Shown here piece after piece: positions 8,820 to 15,578 of a stretch of 31,233 nt of DNA. The translations under genes were made by a program, and so were the position numbers. A model generated the notes under the pieces. The model was not told the DNA's origin, ran no database searches, and worked only from the letters and a program-made list of their open reading frames with translations. The number at the start of each line of letters is the position of its first letter. The stretch's first letter is position 1. Location of the stretch: NCBI RefSeq assembly GCF_001908105.1, contig NZ_MKGQ01000032.1, positions 1 through 31,233 of the forward strand, in the 5' to 3' direction. The DNA comes from Xenorhabdus eapokensis (GTDB taxonomy: Bacteria > Pseudomonadota > Gammaproteobacteria > Enterobacterales > Enterobacteriaceae).

Positions 8820-8896
8820 GCGCCCTTAGCTCAGCTGGATAGAGCAACGGCCTTCTAAGCCGTAGGTCACAGGTTCGAATCCTGTAGGGCGTACCA
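8820..8896 (+). tRNA. argU: tRNA-Arg (anticodon UCU)
   Basis: A 77-nt cloverleaf fits completely. The acceptor stem is GCGCCCT paired with AGGGCGT (8886-8892), followed by discriminator A and encoded CCA (8894-8896). The anticodon stem is ACGGC with GCCGT and the loop CTTCTAA contains TCT. The T arm carries GGTTCGAATCC. It reads the rare codons AGA and AGG. Its 3' part is the attachment site of the downstream element, which restores the gene on integration. argU next to folD is also a phage integration site in E. coli. Confidence 0.98.
8875..8888 (+). other. attL core of the satellite
   Basis: TCGAATCCTGTAGG within the T arm and acceptor stem of argU is repeated exactly at 25772-25785. Homology stops right after this core on the right side, so 14 bp is the minimal crossover region. 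Confidence 0.85.
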
Positions 8897-9010
8897 TCCA
8901 TTCATATCGTAACGTCTTCTAAAGTCTACAAAATCCTTATAAAACAAAGAAAATCAAGAAATCCCAGTCTGCTAGTGTCTACCAAGGTATGTTGAAATCC
9001 ACAGATCTCT

Positions 9011-9059
9011 GGGGGCATAATAGGGGGCATTGTTAGGTTCAATCAAAATGGATGCCCCC
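9011..9059. promoter_or_regulatory. Integrase arm-type sites overlapping the int start region
   Basis: GGGGGCAT occurs directly at 9011-9018 and 9023-9030 and inverted (ATGCCCCC) at 9052-9059, only 2 bp before the int start codon. Matching direct copies lie inside the right end (25697-25704 and 25709-25716). The pattern fits P4-type integrase arm sites. The copy at the translation start covers the place where the ribosome binding site should be and may let integrase repress itself. Confidence 0.7.
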
Positions 9060-9061
9060 AA

Positions 9062-10276
9062 ATGAAGTTGACAGCCAGACAGATAGACACCGCAAAGCCC
9101 AAAGATAAATCGTACAAACTCTCCGATGGTGGGGGCATGTACTTAGAAATTTTTCCGAATGGTTCCAAATGTTGGCGGTTAAAATATCGCTTTGCAGGTA
9201 AAGAGAAGCGATTGGCATTTGGTACTTATCCCACCGTAACGTTGGCAGAGGCCAGAAACAAAAGGGAAGACGCCAAAAAGATATTGGCAAATGGCGATGA
9301 TCCGGGGCAAGTTAAAAAGCAGGAAAAAAGAGAAAAGGCTCTCATCGTAAATAACAGCTTCGACAAAATCGCCCTTGAGTGGCACGCTTACAAGGCTCCC
9401 AACTGGTCAAAGGGTTATGCAGAAGACCTTTTAGAAGGCTTCACAAAAGATATTTTCCCTTATATTGGCAAGCAAGCTATCACCGATATCAAACCTTTAG
9501 ACATGCTCACCGTTTTGCGCAAAATGGAACAGCGCGGCGTTCTTGATAAGTTGAAAAAAATCAGGCAGGCATGTAACCAAGTTTTCAGATACGCAATTGT
9601 CACAGGAAGAGCAGAATATAATCCTGCTGCTGAACTGGCTGGAGCATTAGCAACACCGAAAGCCAAACATTTCCCGCATTTGAATGTTGATGAATTACCT
9701 GCGTTCCTACAGGCACTTTCCCTCTATAGTGGAAGTAAGATTACTCAAATCGCGACCAAATTACTTTTACTTACCGGATTAAGAACAATAGAACTGCGAG
9801 CCTCTACTTGGGCAGAAATTGATTTCGATAAAGCAATTTGGGAAATTCCACAAGAACGCATGAAAATGCGTCGGCCTCATATTGTCCCTCTTTCTGAGCA
9901 GGCTCTGGCTTTGCTGAGAGAGTTGGAGGCGATCACAGGCAGATTTAACTTTGCTTTTCATGGCAGGAATGATGCAGGTAAGCCAATGAGTGAGGCCGCC
10001 ATTAATCAGGTTCTTAAACGTATTGGTTATGGTGGAAAAGCCACAGGTCATGGATTCCGCCACACCATGAGCACTATCTTACATGAACAGGGCTATAACA
10101 CTGCTTGGATTGAAACACAGCTTGCTCATGTTGATAAAAACAGCATACGAGGAACTTATAATCATGCCCAATATCTGGATGGTCGTCGGGAAATGCTGCA
10201 ATGGTATGCGGATTATATGGAAGCGCTCGAATTAGGAGAGAATGTGATACATGGAAAATTTAAAAAGCGTGCCTAA
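9062..10276 (+). CDS. int: P4-type tyrosine integrase of the satellite
   Basis: This enzyme integrates and excises the element at argU. The 404-residue protein has the N-terminal arm-binding domain (LTARQIDTAKPKDKSYKLSD, about residues 3-85), a central SAM-like core-binding region and a C-terminal tyrosine recombinase domain. Catalytic residues are visible: R in LTGLRTIELR (about 240), HxxR in GHGFRHTMS (about 329-332), H in QLAHVDKNS and the nucleophile Y in RGTYNHAQY (about 364). It is the first gene inside attL, reading away from the tRNA, as in P4-like elements. There is no Shine-Dalgarno of note; an inverted arm repeat occupies that position. Confidence 0.96.
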   Translation: MKLTARQIDTAKPKDKSYKLSDGGGMYLEIFPNGSKCWRLKYRFAGKEKRLAFGTYPTVTLAEARNKREDAKKILANGDDPGQVKKQEKREKALIVNNSFDKIALEWHAYKAPNWSKGYAEDLLEGFTKDIFPYIGKQAITDIKPLDMLTVLRKMEQRGVLDKLKKIRQACNQVFRYAIVTGRAEYNPAAELAGALATPKAKHFPHLNVDELPAFLQALSLYSGSKITQIATKLLLLTGLRTIELRASTWAEIDFDKAIWEIPQERMKMRRPHIVPLSEQALALLRELEAITGRFNFAFHGRNDAGKPMSEAAINQVLKRIGYGGKATGHGFRHTMSTILHEQGYNTAWIETQLAHVDKNSIRGTYNHAQYLDGRREMLQWYADYMEALELGENVIHGKFKKRA

Positions 10277-10315
10277 CCGAACCAATATAAAATAATTATT
10301 TTTGTTGTTTAATAT

Positions 10316-10356
10316 ATAACTATTTATGGTTTTTGTAATCATAAATAGTTATTTTG
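10316..10356 (+). terminator. Hairpin after int
   Basis: A perfect 13-bp inverted repeat, ATAACTATTTATG (10316-10328) and CATAAATAGTTAT (10340-10352), begins 39 bp after the int stop and is followed by TTTG. It probably ends the int transcript, although the stem is AT-rich and the T-run is short. Confidence 0.55.
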
Positions 10357-10496
10357 TGGTCTACAAAACATTGGATTCTTTGTATGAAACAAAGCACTAT
10401 CCCAGTGTGATGATCTCACATTATAAATTCTGTTTAATTATCCCTGTTCTAACAACGTCCAGAAGCATCAAATATAGACAAGCTAACGGGGAAAAT

Positions 10497-10709
10497 ATGT
10501 CAAAAATTACTATACCTAAAGAAAATCTTATTCGCTTGCCAGAAGTTCAACGCAGAACTGGTTACAGCAAAGCGTGGCTTTATAAACTTATTGGAGAAAA
10601 TAAATTTCCCAAACAAGTTAAAATTGGTTCTCGCTCAATTGCTTTTATTGAATCAGAAGTCGATAGCTGGATAGCTAAACGCATTGCCGAATCTCGTGGT
10701 GAAATGTAA
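10497..10709 (+). CDS. alpA: AlpA-family excisionase/transcriptional regulator
   Basis: AlpA proteins are small MerR-like winged-helix DNA-binding proteins that act as excisionases or regulate satellite genes. I chose the ATG at 10497, preceded by ACGGGG, because it gives the usual 70-residue length; an upstream extension to 10326 is not protein-like. The family core is clear: NLIRLPEVQRRTGYSKAWLY (recognition helices), KFPKQVKIGSRSIAFIESEV and the C-terminal SWIAKRIAESR. It lies after int, the standard position in P4- and PICI-like elements. A close paralogue sits at 27188-27394 in the neighbouring remnant. Confidence 0.93.
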   Translation: MSKITIPKENLIRLPEVQRRTGYSKAWLYKLIGENKFPKQVKIGSRSIAFIESEVDSWIAKRIAESRGEM

Positions 10710-10892
10710 TAAAGAAATATTACTGGCTGATAAGCAGAGAAAACATATTCTCTCATCATGAATAAAAAAATAGCAAATAAAAAGATGATAAATAAAAACA
10801 TGGCTAATAACCGTGATAGTATTTTATATATAAAAAATCAGGTATGCGATATTTTTATTAATTATATTGCTGTTGATTGGATTGAAAAAGAA

Positions 10893-10919
10893 AAGGATAA
10901 CACTGCGAATGTTATCCTT
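10893..10919 (-). terminator. Terminator of the minus-strand RHH gene
   Basis: A 10-bp perfect stem, AAGGATAACA (10893-10902) and TGTTATCCTT (10910-10919), is followed on the minus strand by TTCTTTTTC. It lies 57 bp past the stop of the leftward gene at 10976. Confidence 0.7.
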
Positions 10920-10975
10920 AATTTATTCTCTTTTAAAGAAATAGCTAACTACTGGATTTATTATCGATTAATTAG

Positions 10976-11158
10976 CTATTGCTCAGATGAAGCTTTAGCT
11001 TTGCGCTGGCGGCGTTTGATCTCAGCTTTGACAGAGGTAACGATAAACTGTGCTTTGTTTTCGCCTTCTGAAATATATTTTTCCATTTCTTCTACAACTT
11101 CATGTGGAAATCTTGCGTTTAATTGTTGTGACTTAGAATTCTTAGAACCTGTTGCCAT
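10976..11158 (-). CDS. YlcI/YnfO-type ribbon-helix-helix regulator
   Basis: I chose the ATG at 11156-11158, with AAGGAG about 8 nt upstream, giving 60 residues. The longer frame to 11329 runs through the operator region. The sequence MATGSKNSKSQQLNARFPHE followed by VVEEMEKY and KAQFIVTSVKAEIKRRQ has the beta-strand plus two-helix layout of RHH/Arc proteins and matches the YlcI/YnfO prophage family. RHH proteins bind DNA as dimers on short repeats. Three GTGCGATTCA copies lie immediately upstream between this gene and the rightward operon, so it is probably the repressor of both. It is the only gene of the element's left half on the minus strand. Confidence 0.8.
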   Translation of the reverse strand: MATGSKNSKSQQLNARFPHEVVEEMEKYISEGENKAQFIVTSVKAEIKRRQRKAKASSEQ

Positions 11159-11178
11159 TGCTGAACTCCTTATATATA

Positions 11179-11258
11179 GGTGCGATTCAGTATACACAAA
11201 AGGAATTATAAAAAAAGAATTGAAGTGCGATTCAATTACAAGTAAAGTGAATCGCACC
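11179..11258. promoter_or_regulatory. Bidirectional promoter with three GTGCGATTCA operators
   Basis: The motif GTGCGATTCA occurs at 11180-11189 and 11225-11234 in direct orientation and at 11248-11257 inverted. A rightward promoter fits TTGAAG (11220-11225) and TAAAGT (11243-11248) with a 17-bp spacer, so one copy covers the -35/spacer and another the start site. The leftward gene has -10 TATACT at 11189-11194, adjoining the third copy, with a poor -35. The arrangement predicts that the divergent RHH protein represses its own gene and the Icd-to-primase operon. Confidence 0.65.
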
Positions 11259-11284
11259 TTGAGTGATTCAAGGCAGAAAAGACA

Positions 11285-11319
11285 ACGCCCCGAAGTGCTT
11301 GGAACCACTATCGAGGCGT
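11285..11319 (+). ncRNA. Structured 5' leader hairpin of the replication operon
   Basis: ACGCC (11285-11289) pairs with GGCGT (11315-11319), CGA (11291-11293) with TCG (11311-11313), and GTG (11295-11297) with CAC (11306-11308). The hairpin is followed by a conserved single-strand stretch that leads into AAAGGAG and the start codon. The same structure with compensatory base changes stands at 27438-27470, supporting selection on the RNA. Confidence 0.6.
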
Positions 11320-11348
11320 CTAACCACAACGTAAAGGAGATTTACGCT

Positions 11349-11543
11349 ATGGCTGACACACAGTCTAACCAAACTCGCCTAAAATTTACATTCCTAATTG
11401 CATCTGGCACTCAGCGGCTGGTGGATATCTACCCGTTACGCTTGATTATCGTTCGGGCAAGCAGTGAAAATGAAGCTCGTCTATTGGCTGGCATGTCCTC
11501 TCTGATCTTTGTATCACGTCAGGAGGCACACCATGAGTCATAA
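11349..11543 (+). CDS. Icd/Ash-like small phage protein
   Basis: The ATG at 11349, behind AAAGGAG, opens a 64-residue protein. It begins MADTQSNQTRLKFTFLIASG and continues with PLRLIIVRASSENEARLLAG and MSSLIFVSRQ. This layout (short polar N-terminus, a beta strand, then the R-ASSE-EAR-LLAG block and a final strand) is that of the host cell division inhibitor Icd-like/Ash family. These are common upstream of primase genes in P4-like elements. Family names rest on P1 Icd, and an inhibitory role here is only inferred. The end overlaps the next gene by 11 bp. The first nine residues are shared with the start of the primase in the neighbouring remnant. Confidence 0.65.
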   Translation: MADTQSNQTRLKFTFLIASGTQRLVDIYPLRLIIVRASSENEARLLAGMSSLIFVSRQEAHHES

Positions 11544-11940
11544 AACAATCTCATTAAAACAAGCGCTATATCGCGCAAGTCTTGGTATTTCACTTTTCAC
11601 GTTCATTAGCAAAAAAGCCAAAAATGAATGCGAAACTAATTTAAATAATCTGATTGCATTGGCGCACGGCATTCATCAGGAGGTTCACCGCGCCTTGTTG
11701 AAACATGCTCCGCAGCCACCGATGAATAAATTATTAAGTTGCATTGTATACAGGAAATCCGATCCGTTAGGTCAGGCTTCATTTCGTGCGGGATTATGTA
11801 CCTCTTTATATGAGGTCATTCTTGAACAGGCAAGCCAACACTGTTCGGAAGAGTTACACGATTTGCTGTCGCTAGCCTGTGATATTAATCAGGAAGTTTA
11901 CTATTCGCTCTATGCAGCGGTTAATGGCGAGGACGAGTGA
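11533..11940 (+). CDS. Satellite protein with two tandem homologous halves
   Basis: The ATG at 11533 follows a perfect AGGAGG (11521-11526), giving 135 residues. The protein is an internal duplication. The first half reads LKQALYRASLGISLFTFISK, then LNNLIALAHGIHQEVHRALL; the second reads LGQASFRAGLCTSLYEVILE, then LHDLLSLACDINQEVYYSLY. The shared pattern is QA-(F/Y)RA-L--SL----, then L--L--LA--I-QEV---L. Both halves look all-helical. It overlaps the Icd-like gene and abuts the primase start (stop at 11938-11940), so all three are co-translated. I do not know the function; a replication accessory protein is a guess from position. Confidence 0.75.
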   Translation: MSHKTISLKQALYRASLGISLFTFISKKAKNECETNLNNLIALAHGIHQEVHRALLKHAPQPPMNKLLSCIVYRKSDPLGQASFRAGLCTSLYEVILEQASQHCSEELHDLLSLACDINQEVYYSLYAAVNGEDE

Positions 11941-11942
11941 TC

Positions 11943-14357
11943 ATGAGTCAGGGAAATAATAATCAGAAAAGCCGCCCGTTAGATGTTATTCGAACAGTTA
12001 AAACATCAGCCATCAATCACTGGCAAAACTTGTTGCCAGCCTGTGGTGTTGATGTTCCGGCAAAAGGCAAACACGGTGCTTGCCCAATCTGTGGCGGCAC
12101 TGATCGTTTCCACTTTATCGATGATAACCATCATGGTGACTGGCATTGTCGCCAGTGTGATGAGCCGAATCACGGTGATGGTCTGGATTTAGTGGCAAGA
12201 ACCAAAGGGATCACGGTCTTTGCCGCCGCTAAGTTGGTAGCTGATGCGCTGGCACTTCCCTTACCCGAATCTCAGCCAATCAAAGAAAAGCCCCGAACAG
12301 TGAAATCGATTGCTGAACGTATCACTGCTCTGGTTGCAACTTCTGTCACGGGTGAATCTCCGTATCTGACTAAAAAGGGGCTGCAATGTCCCAATCAGCG
12401 GTTATTGAAAGATGGTTCTTTATTGCTGCTCACTCAGACACTGGACGGCACGATCACAGGCGGACAAACCATCAAGCCGAACGGTGAAAAACGCCTTGTC
12501 GCTGGTACTCAAAAAAAGGGAAGTTTTATCCCCGTATCCGAGATTACAGGAACGCCAGATACCCTCATTATCACTGAGGGTTATGCCACGGCGTTAACTG
12601 TCAGTCAGTTACATGATGGTGTGGTACTGTCGGCGATTGATGAAAGTAATTTATCCACTATTGCCGAGCTGGTCAGAACCCAATGGCCTAACGCAAAAAT
12701 TATCCTTGCTGCTGATAACGATTGGCACAAACCGGAAGAGCGGGACAAAAACGGCAGGTTAAAAAAGAATGTCGGCAAGATAGCGGCAGAAAAAGCCGCT
12801 ATAGCGATTAACGGCTGGATAACGTTACCGCCTACGGAATTAAAATCTGATTGGGATGATTATCGCCAGCATCACGGCATTGAGGTAGCAAAGCAGGCAT
12901 TTAAGAACGGGTTATATCAGGTGGGGGAGAAAAAACTCATGGAAGCAGAAGCGGTGATTATCCACGAAACGAAGCCCAAAAAAGCCAATAACAATCTGGC
13001 ACAAATGGCAGCCAGTCAGCGCGGGGCACTATTGGTTGAACGTTACGGTAAAGTAGCGGTTAATCCTGATAGCGAAATGGTTTACCACTATAACGGTACA
13101 ACATGGGAAACCGTGTCGGATAATGAGCTGCGCCGCGCAATGGTGGCAATCTTTGACCAGCACGAAACCCCTTACAGCCCGAACGGGATCAATAACGCTA
13201 TCTATGCCATGAAATTACAAGTGCCGGTTATTGGGGAACAACGGCAGGATTTAATCGGGTTCAGTAATGGGGTGTATGATTTATCGACTCAACAGTTTAC
13301 CCCACACCAGCCGGAACACTGGCTAATGAACCATAACAGCATTGAGTTCACCCCGCCTGCTGTCGGCGAAAACTTGCTAGACCATGCTTCTGACTTCTAT
13401 CGCTGGTTATCCCATGCGGCGGGAAGCAATGAAAACAAGATGAATCGCATTAAAGCCGCCCTGTTTATGATCCTGGCAAACCGTTATGACTGGCAGTTAT
13501 TTATTGAAGTCACAGGTGATGGCGGCAGCGGTAAAAGTGTGTTTACTTATATTGCGGCTTTATTGGCAGGTGAGCACAATACCGCCAGTGGTAATATGAG
13601 AGCACTGGATGAGGCGAGAGGCCGTTATCAGTTTGTCGGGAAAAGCCTGATTACGCTGCCCGATCAGGTTAAATATGTCGGTGAAGGCGCGGGCATTAAG
13701 GCGATTACTGGCGGTGATTTAATCGAAGTTGATGGGAAATATGAGAAGCAATTTTCTACGGTCATTAAGGCCGTGGTATTAGCCACCAATAACGAACCGA
13801 TGAGCTTTACAGAACGTAATGGCGGTATTGCACGGCGGCGGGTGATATTCCCGTTTAATATTCCGGTCAAAGAATCAGAGAAAGATCCACACTTGCCGGA
13901 GAAAATCAGCCGGGAATTGCCTGTGATTATCCGCCATTTATTAAACGAATTTGCCGACCAGAACAAAGCTAAAAAACTGCTACAGACGCAACGCGATTCC
14001 AACGAAGCGTTAACGGTGAAAAGCAATTCCGATCCGTTGTATCGCTTTTGTGGTTATCTGGTAACCGTCAATGATGCAACTGGGATGAAGATGGGCACTA
14101 AGAACATTAGCCCACGAGTGCCGGGGTTGTATCTGTATCATGCTTATCTTTCTTTTATGGAAGCGCACGGCTTTGAACGCCCGTTAACACTGACCAAGTT
14201 CGGCGAATCGTTGCCTAAAATTATGCTGGAGTACAAAAAGGAGTATCGGAAAGTGCGAACCAAGAAAGGTTATTCTTATAATGTTGAGTTGTCGGAAGAA
14301 GCCGAAGAGTGGTTGCCGTCATTGCCTGAATGCCGGGGCTTTAAATCCCCACTATAA
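11943..14357 (+). CDS. P4 alpha-type primase-helicase
   Basis: This protein primes and unwinds DNA for autonomous replication of the satellite. From the ATG at 11943 it has 804 residues, slightly longer than P4 alpha (777). The N-terminal zinc finger is CGVDVPAKGKHGACPICGG with a later CRQC (about residues 34-77). A TOPRIM-like primase segment follows, LIITEGYATALTVSQ, then ILAADNDW (about 205-262). The SF3/D5-type helicase has Walker A GDGGSGKSVF (about 525) and a downstream VVLATNNEPMSF sensor. The C-terminal part probably binds origin repeats. A GTG at 11937 overlaps the previous stop and is an alternative start. A paralogue lies at 27500-29938. Confidence 0.93.
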   Translation: MSQGNNNQKSRPLDVIRTVKTSAINHWQNLLPACGVDVPAKGKHGACPICGGTDRFHFIDDNHHGDWHCRQCDEPNHGDGLDLVARTKGITVFAAAKLVADALALPLPESQPIKEKPRTVKSIAERITALVATSVTGESPYLTKKGLQCPNQRLLKDGSLLLLTQTLDGTITGGQTIKPNGEKRLVAGTQKKGSFIPVSEITGTPDTLIITEGYATALTVSQLHDGVVLSAIDESNLSTIAELVRTQWPNAKIILAADNDWHKPEERDKNGRLKKNVGKIAAEKAAIAINGWITLPPTELKSDWDDYRQHHGIEVAKQAFKNGLYQVGEKKLMEAEAVIIHETKPKKANNNLAQMAASQRGALLVERYGKVAVNPDSEMVYHYNGTTWETVSDNELRRAMVAIFDQHETPYSPNGINNAIYAMKLQVPVIGEQRQDLIGFSNGVYDLSTQQFTPHQPEHWLMNHNSIEFTPPAVGENLLDHASDFYRWLSHAAGSNENKMNRIKAALFMILANRYDWQLFIEVTGDGGSGKSVFTYIAALLAGEHNTASGNMRALDEARGRYQFVGKSLITLPDQVKYVGEGAGIKAITGGDLIEVDGKYEKQFSTVIKAVVLATNNEPMSFTERNGGIARRRVIFPFNIPVKESEKDPHLPEKISRELPVIIRHLLNEFADQNKAKKLLQTQRDSNEALTVKSNSDPLYRFCGYLVTVNDATGMKMGTKNISPRVPGLYLYHAYLSFMEAHGFERPLTLTKFGESLPKIMLEYKKEYRKVRTKKGYSYNVELSEEAEEWLPSLPECRGFKSPL

Positions 14358-14891
14358 ACTTTTTTGGATTAAGTCTGCATTCCATACATCATTTTAATTA
14401 TCTATCTGTATTTAAAGGAAAATAATAGATGTATAGTTATTTCTTAGCTATACATCAAATATACATTCTCTTCATTAGGATAAAAAAAGGGTGAACAGGG
14501 GATACAGTCAGTGAATATCATATTAATTACTGCAAGCCCAGATGTAGCAAGGCTTTGAGAAGAATGTGCAGAGGGTGCATAACTGAGAGGGCGAAAAAGA
14601 TTTATAGGGGGTATTGGTTAGTAAACCGATAAGAAGATAAAATAGTTTGTTTCAATGCTACGGTTGTAACTTGTTCTATCATACCATTTGTAGTTATAGA
14701 AGACGAACTTCTTTCGCTAAATACTGTAACTAAATTTTTTCATAAAAATATTCAATCTAATATCAGAAGCCATTTTTTAAATTTTTAGATAAGATATATA
14801 TTTTACCTATTTCCTTTTAATTCAAAGTAGAAGAGTTGATTTTATAATATGGAATAAGCTGACACTGTCAGCTTATATTAAAATGAGTTAT
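14358..14891. other. Non-coding interval after the primase with one iteron-like motif
   Basis: This 534-bp AT-rich stretch has no credible gene. GGGTGAACAGGG at 14489-14500 matches the type I iteron of the P4 origin (GGTGAACAG) as I recall it, and a related pair follows the other primase at 29981-29997. A replication origin here is plausible, but only one clear copy is visible. Confidence 0.4.
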
Positions 14892-15197
14892 TTAAAATGT
14901 ATCAATATATCCTCTATTTTTTTTAGACCAATTCTCGTTCAAGGCATTTGTGATTCTTTGTACAAAATGTAGATCATTAGCTGCATTGGGACCAACATAA
15001 TCATTTCCCATACAGAATGTTTCAAAACGAAATAGTACTGATTCAAGACCTACTGCCTTCCACTCAGAAGAAAGGTAAGCACCACCTGACATAGAAACTC
15101 TTAACTGCCAGTGTTGATCATCTAGTTCAGAACCGATAAGAGCTTTAACATCATTCTCACGGAATTTCCCGTCTTTGGGATAAATTATCATACCCAT
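14892..15197 (-). CDS. Hypothetical protein in the slot between replication and packaging genes
   Basis: The 101-residue frame has a good ribosome binding site (AAGGTG, about 9 nt before the ATG at 15195-15197), which supports it. It begins MGMIIYPKDGKFRENDVKAL and includes DDQHWQLRVSMSGG and FRFETFCMGNDYVG. The pattern suggests a small soluble alpha/beta protein without membrane segments or zinc motifs. It is on the strand opposite to its neighbours, isolated in AT-rich DNA, and therefore looks like a separately acquired cargo gene. An immunity or accessory protein is conceivable, but I do not recognise a family. Confidence 0.65.
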   Translation of the reverse strand: MGMIIYPKDGKFRENDVKALIGSELDDQHWQLRVSMSGGAYLSSEWKAVGLESVLFRFETFCMGNDYVGPNAANDLHFVQRITNALNENWSKKNRGYIDTF

Positions 15198-15485
15198 TCA
15201 TATCACCTTGTTCAAAGTTTCAGATTAATAACATTACAAAATATATTTATATTATTTACCATAATATACAAAAATTATAACTTTGGTTATAGTTCATATC
15301 AAGAATTATTCTAACATTAATTAAACATAAAAACATTCCCGTATTATTTTATAATAAGTGGAAGCAATACGAAATTTATAACTAACTTAAAATAATAATA
15401 TTTTAATTCCATGATTTGTATGTTTGAACAGCACAATTAGATTTCTTTCTTATTATTTTTATTGTGCTTAAAATTTATCATCATT

Positions 15486-15527
15486 TTATACAAATAGATC
15501 TACTACTTATACAAATAGATCTACTAC
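15486..15527 (+). repeat. Perfect 21-bp tandem repeat in front of the capsid operon
   Basis: The unit at 15486-15506 is repeated without change at 15507-15527. Each begins TTATACAAATAG and ends ATCTACTAC, with the palindrome AGATCT inside. The array ends 51 bp before the capsid start, in otherwise unique AT-rich DNA, exactly where a late promoter would be expected. Two-turn spacing (21 bp) would place two bound regulators on the same helix face. Confidence 0.75.
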
Positions 15528-15578
15528 GGTTTTTTATTCGCATGTTCAACCTGATGAAACTCTATAGACAGAAACACA

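Noticed and set aside
11159..11329. Upstream extension of the RHH gene
   Set aside because: It would translate the operator and promoter region; the start at 11158 has the ribosome binding site and the family's usual N-terminus.
10758..11348. Long plus-strand frame upstream of the Icd-like gene
   Set aside because: It crosses a terminator hairpin, the RHH gene in antisense and the operator region, and has no good ribosome binding site. Only the part from 11349 is accepted.
15486..15527. Possible start of a CRISPR array
   Set aside because: There are two copies directly joined without spacers and no cas genes; it is a tandem repeat, probably regulatory.
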